A DNA stretch of 64,000 nt from positions 62,001 through 126,000 of the forward strand of contig NZ_CALPDH010000018.1 of NCBI RefSeq assembly GCF_943193215.1, in the 5' to 3' direction. This DNA comes from Acetatifactor aquisgranensis (lineage in GTDB: Bacteria; Bacillota; Clostridia; Lachnospirales; Lachnospiraceae). Of the stretch, positions 34,611-43,629 are shown one piece after another. A program made the translations under genes and the position numbers. Position 1 is the first letter of the stretch; the number at the start of each line of letters is the position of its first letter. The notes below the pieces were generated by a model. That model ran no database searches, was not told where the DNA came from, and saw nothing but the letters and a program-made list of their open reading frames with translations.

Positions 34611-34934
34611 ATGGCGAAAGATTGGGCGGAATGGTTTTATCAGTCGCAAGCGTGGAAGAATACGCGGGCGGCGTACATCGTATACGCGGGCGGATATTGT
34701 GAGCGTTGCCGCCGTGAGGTTGAGCGGGGGAAGCGATCACTGGCAGACATGAAGCCGATCAAGATAGTTCATCACAAAATATATTTAACGCCGGAGAATA
34801 TAAACGATCCGACGGTCAGTCTTTCATTCGACAATCTGGAAGGAGTGTGTGAGGAACACCACAACAGGGAACACAAAGCGGGAAAAGGAAAAAGATATCG
34901 CTTCGACGAACGCGGTCAGCCTGTCCCGCTATGA
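34611..34934 (+). CDS. HNH endonuclease
   Basis: 107 residues. The HNH core is visible as CERCRREVE, IVHHKIYLTPENIND, NLEGVCEEHHNREH: the double His, the central Asn and the terminal His, plus zinc cysteines. Such HNH proteins next to terminases stimulate DNA cleavage at cos sites in HK97-type packaging systems. It precedes the candidate cos region and the small terminase. Confidence 0.9.
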   Translation: MAKDWAEWFYQSQAWKNTRAAYIVYAGGYCERCRREVERGKRSLADMKPIKIVHHKIYLTPENINDPTVSLSFDNLEGVCEEHHNREHKAGKGKRYRFDERGQPVPL

Positions 34935-35068
34935 GCATATATGCAACGCGGCGCAGACCGTCCCCCCGGTATGCGCTATCTGGCGGCGGCTTTTGGAACC
35001 GAGGGTGGGACTGTCAAAAAACGCTGCATTGCGCGCACATATAGGGGGGTTAGGAGGAACTTCAATAA
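34935..35068. other. non-coding gap, candidate cos region
   Basis: No good ORF is seen. The gap holds TCCCCCCGG (34962-34970), the palindrome TGCGCGCA (35030-35037), and ATAGGGGGG shortly before the small terminase start. Position between HNH and terminase, with G and C runs, fits a packaging (cos) site, but the cut positions cannot be read. Confidence 0.3.
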
Positions 35069-35455
35069 ATGGCGGAAAAAAAGACCACTATTTCGGGCGA
35101 TACGGAAATATTGACCGAAGCGAACATCAAGAAAGAGTTTAACGCGATCCGGCGGATGTTCAAGTCTATCAAAGACGACGACGCGGACAAAATGAAACTG
35201 ATAGAACGTATCATCGAGGAAGTCGCGTTCCAGAAAGTCGCTATGAAAGCGGCAAAGGCGGACATGATCCTTCACGGACTGCAGACGACGACGAAAAACG
35301 CGTCACAGAAATTTGTCAAAGAAAACCCGGCAGTCCAGACATACGAAAAATACGCCCGCGCCTACACGTCGAACATGAAGGCGTTGATCGATATGTTACC
35401 GCCGAAACAGAAAAAAGAGGTTTCACGGGTTATGCAGCTTCGCGGGGACAGTTAG
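35069..35455 (+). CDS. terminase small subunit (P27-like)
   Basis: 128 residues, helical, with the end pattern FVKENPAVQTYEKYARAYTS followed by LIDMLPPK that is characteristic of P27-family small terminases. It would bind phage DNA at the packaging start. GGAGGAAC precedes the ATG. It lies between HNH and the large terminase. Confidence 0.85.
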   Translation: MAEKKTTISGDTEILTEANIKKEFNAIRRMFKSIKDDDADKMKLIERIIEEVAFQKVAMKAAKADMILHGLQTTTKNASQKFVKENPAVQTYEKYARAYTSNMKALIDMLPPKQKKEVSRVMQLRGDS

Positions 35456-35473
35456 AGAAAGAGAGGGAAAAGA

Positions 35474-37285
35474 GTGAAAGGAAAAAATGTGATAGGGAAA
35501 ATATTTAAGAGAAAAAGAGAGAGGGTGAAAGATATGAGGGCGGAAGCGAAAAAAAGCAGAACGCCGGAAAAAGACAATTATATTTTTCGGTATTACGACG
35601 CGATCCGGCGAATTAAGCGCGGGGAAAAAGTCGGGGGCGTCAGGGCAGCAGGGGAATATATTCACGACATTTTCCGGATCCTGACGAATGGGATCCGGTC
35701 AGGGGAATATTTTTTTGACAAGAAAAAAGCGGATAGGGCGATACGGTTCATTGAAAATTTTTGTCATCATTCAGAGGGACGCGCGGATCTGCTAAAGTTG
35801 GAATTATGGCAGAAAGCCGTCGTTTCCGCGATATTCGGAATCATGGATCCGGATCGCCCGGACTGCAGAATGTTCCGGGAAGTCCTGCTGATTGTCGCCC
35901 GAAAAAACGGTAAAACACTATTAGCGGCGGCGATAATGGCATACATGGCATACATAGACGGAGAATATGGAGCGAAATTATATTGCCTTGCGCCAAAACT
36001 GGATCAAGCGGAACTATGTTTCGACGCATTTTATCAGATCGTCCAGGCGGACGACGAACTGAACAAAATCACAAAGAAACGGCGTTCGGACATATACATT
36101 CAGGACTTTAACACGTCCGTGAAAAAGATCGCGTTCAATTCCAAAAAGTCCGACGGATTCAACGTCTATTTCTGTCTGAATGACGAGATCGAAGCGTGGC
36201 GCGGGGATTCAGGACTAAAACAGTACGAAGTTATTTCGTCGGCGACTGGCAGCAGGGCGCAGCCGCTTATCATGTCAACAGGGACGGCGGGGTATGAGAA
36301 CGAAGGGATCTATGACGAACTGATCCGCCGGGCGACGGCATTTCTGAAAGGGCGGTCGATCGGAAAAGAAAAAGAGCGGCGGCTTCTCCCGTTCCTGTTC
36401 ATCATAGACGACGTGGAAAAATGGGACACGCGGGAGGAAATCGAAAAATCAAACCCAAATCTGGACGTGTCCGTTTTATGGCAGTATTACGAGGAACAGA
36501 TCGCGATCGCACATTCGAGCCTGTCGAAAAAGGCGGAATTCCTGACAAAATTCTGTAACATCAAACAGAATTCGGCGATCGCATGGTTGGATATGCAGGA
36601 CGTGGAAAAAGCGGCAAGGAAAGACGAAGCGGGGATCGCGGTTTCACTCTCGCTTAGTGATTTTTGGGGATGTTACTGCGTCGGTGGGATTGACTTATCA
36701 AGGACAACGGATTTGACGGCGGCGGGCGTCGTCATAGAGCGCGGCGGCGTGAATTATTGTCTGGTACAATTTTTCATGCCACAAAAGCGTTATGAGGTCG
36801 CAATCGACGAAGAGGGCGTCGCCTATAATATTTTCCGGGAACAAGGATTCTTGACGATAAGCGGGGAAAATACGGTCGATTATCACGACGTTTTCAAGTG
36901 GTTTTTCGATCTGGTAAAGGTTTATAAAATAAAGCCGCTGAAAGTAGGATATGACAGATATTCAGCGCAGTATCTGGTTCAGGAAATGAAAGACGCAGGG
37001 TTCCATATGGACGACGTGTATCAGGGAACAAACCTGACGCCGATCCTGATAGAGTTCGAGGGGAATTTGAAGGACGGGCGGATCGTAACCGGGGACAATG
37101 GACTGTTGCAGTCGCACCTGTTAAACGTCGCCGTTGATATCAACATGAACGATTCCAGAATGAAGCCTGTTAAGATTGACAGGCGGTCACACATAGACGG
37201 AGCGGTCGCACTGTTCGACGCCTTCACAGTCAAAGCAAAATATCACAACGAAATAGGGCGGCTTTTGGAAAACAGGGGCAAATGA
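35474..37285 (+). CDS. terminase large subunit
   Basis: 603 residues. The ATPase has Walker A VARKNGKTLLAA (about residue 140) and Walker B FCLNDEIEAW, and the C-terminal RNase H-like nuclease has GGIDLSRTTDLTA and GYDRYSAQYLV, with acidic metal residues. It matches HK97-type terminases and packages DNA into proheads. A terminator-like hairpin follows it. Confidence 0.95.
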   Translation: MKGKNVIGKIFKRKRERVKDMRAEAKKSRTPEKDNYIFRYYDAIRRIKRGEKVGGVRAAGEYIHDIFRILTNGIRSGEYFFDKKKADRAIRFIENFCHHSEGRADLLKLELWQKAVVSAIFGIMDPDRPDCRMFREVLLIVARKNGKTLLAAAIMAYMAYIDGEYGAKLYCLAPKLDQAELCFDAFYQIVQADDELNKITKKRRSDIYIQDFNTSVKKIAFNSKKSDGFNVYFCLNDEIEAWRGDSGLKQYEVISSATGSRAQPLIMSTGTAGYENEGIYDELIRRATAFLKGRSIGKEKERRLLPFLFIIDDVEKWDTREEIEKSNPNLDVSVLWQYYEEQIAIAHSSLSKKAEFLTKFCNIKQNSAIAWLDMQDVEKAARKDEAGIAVSLSLSDFWGCYCVGGIDLSRTTDLTAAGVVIERGGVNYCLVQFFMPQKRYEVAIDEEGVAYNIFREQGFLTISGENTVDYHDVFKWFFDLVKVYKIKPLKVGYDRYSAQYLVQEMKDAGFHMDDVYQGTNLTPILIEFEGNLKDGRIVTGDNGLLQSHLLNVAVDINMNDSRMKPVKIDRRSHIDGAVALFDAFTVKAKYHNEIGRLLENRGK

Positions 37286-37301
37286 TTATAGAAACAGATA
37301 T

Positions 37302-37350
37302 CCCGGCAGCAGGGCGAATAAATTTCGTCATTCTGTCGGGGTTTCGTTTT
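37302..37350 (+). terminator. terminator between terminase and portal genes
   Basis: CCCGGC (37302-37307) pairs with GTCGGG (37335-37340, one G-T pair), followed by GTTTCGTTTT. The 3' part closely resembles a second terminator at 53703-53749. It would attenuate transcription into the head genes. The remaining gap to 37403 holds only the portal ribosome site. Confidence 0.55.
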
Positions 37351-37403
37351 GTATGATAGTCCATGATAGGACAGAAAGACGCACAGGAAGGAGGGCGGAA
37401 AAC

Positions 37404-38696
37404 GTGGGACTGATACGGGATTTATTAAACTTGCGCCGGGCGAAATTCGCGCCGTTTTTCGCCATTCGCGGGGATTATCAGGCAAACGGGAATCTGGCGG
37501 ATTCCGATATCGTCGGGGCGATCGCAAACGTGATAGCGTCGAACGTGGGGAAGTTGCAGCCGCAGATCGTCAGGAGGACAGACGCCGGACTGTCGGTCAG
37601 GAACGACTATCTGTCCCGGATCCTGTCGCTTCGTTGGTCGCCGGAAACGGACACATATTCCGCACTTTACAAAATGGCGTCGGATCTGGTGTATCATTCC
37701 AACGCATACGCGGTTATATTCTACACGCCGGACTTTATGCGGGTTCAGTCGATCGTCCCGATTACGGCGTCGAACGTGAGGATATGGGAGGACGAAAACG
37801 GCGTCCTTTTATTCCGGTTCCGGTGGGACTATGACAAAAAAGATTATACGCTGCCATACCAGAACGTGATCCACATCAAAAGCCGTTTCGACAAGAAGCG
37901 TTTTATGGGAACCGCCCCGGACGGGCAGTTGAAAAATACGCTTGAACTGATAGACACGACAGGGGAAGCGTTGCGGGCAGCAGTCCGAAATTCGGCGAAC
38001 CTGAAAGGATATCTGCAATATAACAATTTCATTGACGACGAGGAACTGAAAAAGAAAGTCAAAGAGTTTCAGGACGCCTATATGTCGGCGTCGAATGACG
38101 GCGGGATCGCGGGACTGGATAATTCCATGTCATTCCATGAGGTAAAGCAGACGCCGCCGAACATACCCGTGATTCAGTCGCAGTATTTAAGGGATAACGT
38201 GTATCGGTACTACAACATGAACGAAAAGATCCTGACGTCATCGTTTACCGAAGCGGAATGGAATTCGTTTTATGAAAATGTCATCGAACCGATATCGATC
38301 CAGTTATCACTTGAATTCACGTTCAAATTATTGTCGGAGCGGGAACGAGGGTTCGGAAACAAGGTCATATTCACAGCGAACCGCCTACAATACGCCACAC
38401 TTCAAACACGGATGACGATCGGCGGCGCATTGTATGACCGGGGGATCATCACAATAAACGAACTGCGGGAACTTATGTATTATGAGCCGATCGAGGGCGG
38501 CGACGTGCGGATGATTAGTCTGAATTATGTCAATACGGACGATCAATCGCTTTATCAGGTAGGAAAAGACGACGGCGGAGGTCAGGAGCCGGAACCGGAG
38601 GGAATACCGGAAAACGAGGTCAGGCGGGCAGCAGTCTATTTCCTGAAAACAGAGAAAAAAGGGGGCGTAAACAATGCCGAAACTGAAAATATTTAA
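37404..38696 (+). CDS. HK97-type portal protein
   Basis: 430 residues beginning MGLIRDLLNL. Portal signatures include SDLVYHSNAYA, LPYQNVIHIKS, and the C-terminal RGIITINELREL. It forms the dodecameric DNA gate of the capsid. GTG 37404 was chosen because GGAAGGAGG lies upstream and the family begins there. It overlaps the protease gene by 23 bases. Confidence 0.95.
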   Translation: MGLIRDLLNLRRAKFAPFFAIRGDYQANGNLADSDIVGAIANVIASNVGKLQPQIVRRTDAGLSVRNDYLSRILSLRWSPETDTYSALYKMASDLVYHSNAYAVIFYTPDFMRVQSIVPITASNVRIWEDENGVLLFRFRWDYDKKDYTLPYQNVIHIKSRFDKKRFMGTAPDGQLKNTLELIDTTGEALRAAVRNSANLKGYLQYNNFIDDEELKKKVKEFQDAYMSASNDGGIAGLDNSMSFHEVKQTPPNIPVIQSQYLRDNVYRYYNMNEKILTSSFTEAEWNSFYENVIEPISIQLSLEFTFKLLSERERGFGNKVIFTANRLQYATLQTRMTIGGALYDRGIITINELRELMYYEPIEGGDVRMISLNYVNTDDQSLYQVGKDDGGGQEPEPEGIPENEVRRAAVYFLKTEKKGGVNNAETENI

Positions 38697-39441
38697 CTGT
38701 TTCGAGGTAAGAAACGAAACGGCGACGTCGGCGGATCTGTATTTTTACGGCGATATCGTGTCCGACTGGTGGGGCGCATGGCAAGAAGAAGATCAGTACC
38801 CGGAAGCAATCAAGAATTTTCTTTCAGGGCAGCAGGGAAAAAGCCTGAATATTTACATCAATTCCGGCGGCGGAGCCGTGTTTGCCGGACTTGCAATCTA
38901 TAACATGATCCGGCGTTTCGCGGAAACGAACGCCGTTCAAGTGTTTGTTGACGGACTGGCGGGATCGATTGCGTCCGTGATCGCGTTCGCCGGGAGTATG
39001 CCGCCGAAAATACCGTCAAACGCGTTTTTGATGATTCATAATCCGTTCGCACTGGTAGAGGGGAACGCGGCGGATCTGCGGAAAATGGCGGACGATCTGG
39101 ACGTCATAACGGGCGGGATCCTGAATGCGTATATGGAACACGTCAGGGAGGGCGTAACCGAGGATCAGATCCGGGGACTTATGGACGCGGAAACATGGCT
39201 GAACGGTCAGGACGCGGCGGAGTATTTCAACATCGAAACGACGGAGAGCGTTGCGGAAATTGCGGCGGCGTCCGGCGGGTATGTCGCAAGGGTTCACAAT
39301 ATGCCGAAAGATCTTGTCATCCAAAGGGAAGCAGCAGCGGCAAAAAACAAAACGTCTGATAATCAGGACGCGCGGTCGGCGGAACTGATTCAGAATAAAA
39401 AGCGCGACGAGATCGCGCGGATCATCATCAATAGTTTGTGA
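38674..39441 (+). CDS. ClpP-like head maturation protease
   Basis: 255 residues. The ClpP/S14 fold is clear: YINSGGGAVFAG, the catalytic Ser in DGLAGSIASVIA, His in LMIHNPF and a downstream Asp. It processes the capsid protein and scaffold during prohead maturation. It overlaps the portal gene and precedes the capsid gene, as in HK97-like phages. Confidence 0.95.
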   Translation: MPKLKIFNCFEVRNETATSADLYFYGDIVSDWWGAWQEEDQYPEAIKNFLSGQQGKSLNIYINSGGGAVFAGLAIYNMIRRFAETNAVQVFVDGLAGSIASVIAFAGSMPPKIPSNAFLMIHNPFALVEGNAADLRKMADDLDVITGGILNAYMEHVREGVTEDQIRGLMDAETWLNGQDAAEYFNIETTESVAEIAAASGGYVARVHNMPKDLVIQREAAAAKNKTSDNQDARSAELIQNKKRDEIARIIINSL

Positions 39442-39457
39442 AAGGAGAACAAAAACC

Positions 39458-40684
39458 ATGAAACACGATGAACTTTTAAAACTCACGAAAGACCAGTTGA
39501 ACGCGCGCCTGAAAGAGATCGGCGCGTCCGCAAAGACAGCGGAAGGGGAAGTTCTGGACGCACTGTTGACCGAAGCGCAGGATATCCGGGACGTTCTGGA
39601 TCAGGCAAAGAAACGCGAACAGCTTCAGGGATTCGCGGACAGCGCGGAGGATCCGGAACCGAATCAGGGAGAAAAGGACGAACAGTCCGACGCCCCGGTC
39701 AAGGCATACGACAAGCGCGGAAAGGCATTAAAAGACGGCGCGGGCGTTAGATTTTCTGCGCGTATTGCAACGCCGAGCGTTAAAGCGTCCTTGTCAGTTG
39801 AACAGACCGCCCCGGTCGTACATACCGCGCCGGACTTAAACCAGACAGTAAACCCGGTTTCCGCCCTGATCGATATGGTCAAGGCAGTTCCGCTTCAGGG
39901 CGGCGAAACATATCAGCGCGGATTCGTAAAGGATTACGGCGCGGACGGAGCGGGAGCGACAGCAGAAGGGGCGGCATATAACGACGTGGAACCGTCCTTC
40001 GGCTATGTGACAATCGAAAAACAGAAAGTCACAGCATACACAGAGGAACCAGAGGAAATGCAGAAACTTCCGAACGCGGATTATGATTCCGTGATCGAAG
40101 GATCCGTCAGCAAGGCGATCCGGCGTTTCCTGTCCCGTCAGATCCTGATCGGCGACGGTTCGACGTCGAACCTGAAAGGAATCTTTTTCAATCCGACAAA
40201 GGAGAGCGAACGCGTTATCGATCCGGAGACGGATATTACAACGATCGCGGCAATCGATGACGGAACACTTGACGAGATCATTTATTCGTTCGGCGGCGAC
40301 GAGGAAGTCGAGGGCGTGGCGACGCTGATCCTGAACAAACAGGACTTAAAAGCGTTCGCAAAATTGCGCGACAAACAGGGGCGGAAAGTTTACACGATCG
40401 TAAACAGGGGGCAGACCGGGACGATCGACGGCGTTCCTTTTGTTATCAATTCGGCTTGCGCCGCTATTTCGGACAGCAAGACGACAGCGGAAGCGTATGT
40501 CATGGCATATGGCTATTTACAGAATTACGAACTGGCGATCTTTTCCGATATCGATGTCCGCCGTTCTGATGATTACAAGTTTAAGAATGGACAGACGGCG
40601 TTCAGGGCGTCCATGTTCGCGGGCGGTTCCGTGGCAGCATGGAACGGATTTATCCGCGTAAAGAAAGCGGCAGCAAAGGCGTAA
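39458..40684 (+). CDS. HK97-fold major capsid protein
   Basis: 408 residues. A helical, charged N-terminal delta region (about 1-100) is presumably removed by the protease. The HK97 fold follows with RRFLSRQILIGDG, GVATLILNKQDLKAFAKLRD and GVPFVINSACA. AAAGGAG lies before the ATG. Confidence 0.95.
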   Translation: MKHDELLKLTKDQLNARLKEIGASAKTAEGEVLDALLTEAQDIRDVLDQAKKREQLQGFADSAEDPEPNQGEKDEQSDAPVKAYDKRGKALKDGAGVRFSARIATPSVKASLSVEQTAPVVHTAPDLNQTVNPVSALIDMVKAVPLQGGETYQRGFVKDYGADGAGATAEGAAYNDVEPSFGYVTIEKQKVTAYTEEPEEMQKLPNADYDSVIEGSVSKAIRRFLSRQILIGDGSTSNLKGIFFNPTKESERVIDPETDITTIAAIDDGTLDEIIYSFGGDEEVEGVATLILNKQDLKAFAKLRDKQGRKVYTIVNRGQTGTIDGVPFVINSACAAISDSKTTAEAYVMAYGYLQNYELAIFSDIDVRRSDDYKFKNGQTAFRASMFAGGSVAAWNGFIRVKKAAAKA

Positions 40685-40709
40685 ATAACCAGAAAGGCGG
40701 GCGGAATTG

Positions 40710-41042
40710 ATGACGATCGAAGAATTGTATCAGGCGGCGCGGCTTCGCGTCAGAAAAGCAATATCGGACGATCTGGACGCGGACGTCCGCCGCGTGGCAG
40801 ATACGGCGATCGCGGATCTGAAACGAATCGGAGTTCACGACAGTTGGTTGTCGGAACCGTCGGATCCGATGATTGTCGAAACTGTCCTGTCATATGTAAA
40901 AGCAAATTACTCCATTGACACAAACGCATATCCGATTTTATCGGGTATTTATGACTTGAACGTCACAAAGGTAAAGGGCGACAGTAAATATTTTACCGTC
41001 GCCCCCGGAACCAGAAAAAGGAGGACGCGGAAAAGTGGTTGA
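40710..41042 (+). CDS. head-tail connector (gp6-like)
   Basis: 110 residues (MTIEELYQAARLRVRKAISDDLDADV...), helical, with the order and size of HK97 gp6-type adaptors. ATG 40710 is preferred over a TTG one codon upstream, with AGAAAGGCGGGCGG preceding. It overlaps the next gene by 8 bases. Confidence 0.75.
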   Translation: MTIEELYQAARLRVRKAISDDLDADVRRVADTAIADLKRIGVHDSWLSEPSDPMIVETVLSYVKANYSIDTNAYPILSGIYDLNVTKVKGDSKYFTVAPGTRKRRTRKSG

Positions 41043-41325
41043 ATGTCAGATCACATTGATTCATCCGGGCGACGATCCGGAGGATGACGAAAAGACGGTA
41101 GTATTTGCGGAAATGAACCCGATCGGGCGGGATGAATTCCAGTCTGCGGGTGTTAATGGCTATAAGGCACAGAAACAGTTCGTAATATGGGCGGAGGAAT
41201 ACGACGAACAGCCGGAACTTCAACACGGAAACAAGCGTCTGACAATTTATCGGACGTATGGGGCAAGACCGGACGGAAAGATCGAACTATACGCGGCGGA
41301 ACGGGTGGGAAATCATGGTCGTTAA
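41035..41325 (+). CDS. head closure / head-tail adaptor protein
   Basis: 96 residues from GTG 41035 (VVECQITLIHPGDDPEDDEKT...), beta-rich and small, in the syntenic position of SPP1 gp16-type head-closure proteins. It overlaps both neighbours by a few bases, indicating tight coupling. Confidence 0.75.
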   Translation: MVECQITLIHPGDDPEDDEKTVVFAEMNPIGRDEFQSAGVNGYKAQKQFVIWAEEYDEQPELQHGNKRLTIYRTYGARPDGKIELYAAERVGNHGR

Positions 41326-41722
41326 TGTAAAGCCGGAACAACTGTCCGAAGCGATCCGGGGGCAGTTGGAGGAATACAGCGCGGACGTAACAAAGGCGAT
41401 CAACCAGAATTTGAAAGAGGTCGCCGACAAGACGGCGGACGCGCTGAAAAAAGGCGGATCATACAAAGAAAGGACGGGGAAATATACGCCCGATTGGAGC
41501 GTATCGGCGCGGAAAGTGTCGTCAGTAGCGCAAAGTGAAAGTTATTCCGTCCACAATAGAAAACATTATCAACTGACACACCTTCTGGAAAAAGGACACG
41601 TCACACGGAACGGCAGCAGGACGCGGGCGTTTGAGCATATTCTACCCGCTGAACAGGCGGCGGAGGAATTGGCGGTCGAAGCGGTCGAAAAAGCCGTCAG
41701 GAGCGCGAACGGGGGTATCTAA
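41315..41722 (+). CDS. HK97 gp10-like tail-joining protein
   Basis: 135 residues. YKERTGKYTPDWSVSA, then HYQLTHLLEKGHVTRNGSRT and AFEHILPAE are typical of the gp10/DUF-type tail completion family. ATG 41315 fits the overlap with the previous stop. The next gene starts at the last base of its stop codon. Confidence 0.85.
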   Translation: MVVNVKPEQLSEAIRGQLEEYSADVTKAINQNLKEVADKTADALKKGGSYKERTGKYTPDWSVSARKVSSVAQSESYSVHNRKHYQLTHLLEKGHVTRNGSRTRAFEHILPAEQAAEELAVEAVEKAVRSANGGI

Positions 41723-42063
41723 TGGGCGTTAAGTATGAAAGGATCATCGAACGGGCGGTCGCGCTAGGACTGCCGATCGCGGAATATGAATTCCGGAACA
41801 CAAAAAAGAATCCCGCGCCGGATCCGCCGTTCCTGATTTATTTTTGTTCGGAAGATCAGACGGGGACGGATGAAAGAAACACGATCCGAAAGATCAGCGG
41901 TTCGATTGAACTTTATACAGACAGGAAACCGGATCACGATCTGGAACGGAGGATCGAACGGGAAGTCCTGTTTGACATTGAGTTTCACAAAACGACAGCA
42001 CCGATTCAGTCGGAAAATATGTATCAAACGGCGTATGATTTCAACGTCGTTCAAAAAATTTAA
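41722..42063 (+). CDS. minor capsid/tail terminator protein
   Basis: 113 residues (MGVKYERIIERAVALGLPIAEYEF...). The pattern IRKISGSIELYTDRKPDHDLERRIE resembles tail-terminator (gpU-like) proteins, matching its place between gp10-like and tube genes. It starts in the TAATG overlap with the previous gene. Confidence 0.75.
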   Translation: MGVKYERIIERAVALGLPIAEYEFRNTKKNPAPDPPFLIYFCSEDQTGTDERNTIRKISGSIELYTDRKPDHDLERRIEREVLFDIEFHKTTAPIQSENMYQTAYDFNVVQKI

Positions 42064-42084
42064 GGCAGGAAGGAGCAAAGAAAA

Positions 42085-42909
42085 ATGGACGAAAAAAAGG
42101 CACCTGAAAGAATTATTTTAGGATCCGGATATATCCATTTAGGAGTATTCAAAAAAGGGCAGCAGATCCCGGAGCCGCAGGACTTTTGCACAGACGCAAA
42201 CCGTTATTCCTATATCAAAAACGGCGCGACGCTTGAATACTCAAACGAGATTCAGGAAGCGAAGGACGATATGGGGAGAGTGTCAAAGACGGTCATCATT
42301 TCCGAGGATGTAACACTGAAGGCGGGACTGATGACACTGATCGGCGACACAATCGAAAAATTATGTGATACCGCCCGCGTTTCCGTATCACAGGACGGAA
42401 GGTATCGCAAGACAAAGATCGGCGGAGTGGGAAACAGGAAAGGCGCGAAATACGTTATCTGTTTTCATCATGTAGACCCGGAGGACGGCGACATATGGGT
42501 TATGATTGTCGGTCAGAATCAGGCAGGGTTCACATTATCCTTCGCACCGTCCGACGCGACGGTCGTTGACGCGGAATTCAAGGCAATGCCGAATCTGGAC
42601 GAGGAAGGGACGCTTGTTAATTACGTTGAGGAAATTCTGGCGGACGGCGATCCGGATCCGGAAACGTACAAGGTAGAACAGAATTTGACGAAGGTTTCTT
42701 CCACGTTCACAGGAACGACGATCGGAGCGGGCGAAAAACTGGCGGCAACACTGACGGCGGAAGCGGATCACACAATCCAGACGCCGACGGTCACAATGAA
42801 CGGTCAGGACGTAACGGCGACGGCATGGAACAGCACAGACGGAACCGTCACGATCGAAAGCGTAACCGGGGACGTCATTATCACAGCGGCGGCGACGGCG
42901 AACGCATAA
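42085..42909 (+). CDS. major tail (tube) protein with C-terminal Ig-like domain
   Basis: 274 residues. Residues about 1-195 fit a siphovirus tube protein (GYIHLGVFKKG, KTKIGGVGNRKGAKYVICFHHV). Residues about 200-274 are a Ser/Thr-rich beta domain (TATAWNSTDGTVTIESVTGDV), probably an Ig-like decoration on the tail surface. AAGGAGGAG lies before the ATG. A GC-rich hairpin follows. Confidence 0.85.
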   Translation: MDEKKAPERIILGSGYIHLGVFKKGQQIPEPQDFCTDANRYSYIKNGATLEYSNEIQEAKDDMGRVSKTVIISEDVTLKAGLMTLIGDTIEKLCDTARVSVSQDGRYRKTKIGGVGNRKGAKYVICFHHVDPEDGDIWVMIVGQNQAGFTLSFAPSDATVVDAEFKAMPNLDEEGTLVNYVEEILADGDPDPETYKVEQNLTKVSSTFTGTTIGAGEKLAATLTAEADHTIQTPTVTMNGQDVTATAWNSTDGTVTIESVTGDVIITAAATANA

Positions 42910-42931
42910 CAGGCAGCAGGACAAAAAAGCG

Positions 42932-42969
42932 ATCCGGCGGTCGGGACTAAAAAACGCCCGCCGCCGGAT
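42932..42969 (+). terminator. imperfect hairpin after the tube gene
   Basis: ATCCGGCGG (42932-42940) and CCGCCGGAT (42961-42969) pair, extended inside by CGGG (42942-42945) with CCCG (42957-42960). The following TATTTC is a weak T tract, so it may partially terminate or stabilise the abundant tube mRNA. Confidence 0.55.
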
Positions 42970-43006
42970 TATTTCATTCAGGAAAAGAAAGGGAAAGGAT
43001 CAGAGC

Positions 43007-43342
43007 ATGGCTAACTTATCTTTTAATTTTAACAAAATCAAACGGACATATTTCAACGTAACACTGAAAGACGGAACCGCCCTTCAGGTAAAAATGCCGA
43101 CAAAGAACACATTCGGGAAAGTCCAGGCATTGAACAGGCTTCAGCAGGACGAAAACGCGGACGTCGGCGACGTGATCGACACTATGGCGGGCGTTATGGC
43201 GGACTGCCTGTCTAATAATTTGAATAGAACAAAAGTCAGCGCGGAACAGATCGCGGATGATTACGACATAGAGGAAATGACGGCGTTTATCGCGGAATAT
43301 TACGAAAAATTCGTCGGCGGGATCCAGAATAACCCAAATTAG
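43007..43342 (+). CDS. tail assembly chaperone, short form (gpG-like)
   Basis: 111 residues (MANLSFNFNKIKRTYFNVTLKDG...), alpha-helical C-terminus, in the conserved slot between tube and tape-measure genes. The last sense codons CCA-AAT before TAG form the slippery heptamer C_CCA_AAT, giving a longer product by -1 frameshifting. The start uses AAAGGATCAGAGCATG. Confidence 0.85.
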   Translation: MANLSFNFNKIKRTYFNVTLKDGTALQVKMPTKNTFGKVQALNRLQQDENADVGDVIDTMAGVMADCLSNNLNRTKVSAEQIADDYDIEEMTAFIAEYYEKFVGGIQNNPN

Positions 43343-43614
43343 AGATCCCGCACTATCCGGGGCATAGCGGCGACGACAAATTATTCTATACGCCGGACAG
43401 CGCGGGGGAAAGAATGGTCGTCGAATATACCGGGTTAAATATCCGGGAGATCGGCGAAATGGAGATTGACGAATATCTGTATTATTTCCGCGACGCCTTT
43501 ATCCACAGTATGAACCAGACGGAGGAAGGGCGGAAATATTTAGAAAACGCCTATTATTACAAGCAGACAAAGCCGGATCGGGCGCGTCTGCGGGAGAAAT
43601 TCGGCAAGAAATAG
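43007..43614 (+). CDS. tail assembly chaperone, frameshifted long form (gpGT-like)
   Basis: A -1 slip at CCCAAAT (43333-43339), directly before the TAG at 43340, places the ribosome in the frame that begins TTA-GAG-ATC and stays open to 43614. The product is about 202 residues. The extension (EIPHYPGHSGDDKLFYTP...YYKQTKPDRARLREKF) has no good independent ribosome site at its start. Lambda-type G/GT frameshifting is widely conserved, which supports this reading. Confidence 0.75.
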
Positions 43615-43629
43615 AACAGGGGCGATAAT

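Noticed and set aside
43414..43614. 66-codon ORF considered as an independent gene
   Set aside because: It is better explained as the frameshift extension of the tail chaperone; the frame is open back to the slippery site and no strong ribosome site precedes 43414.
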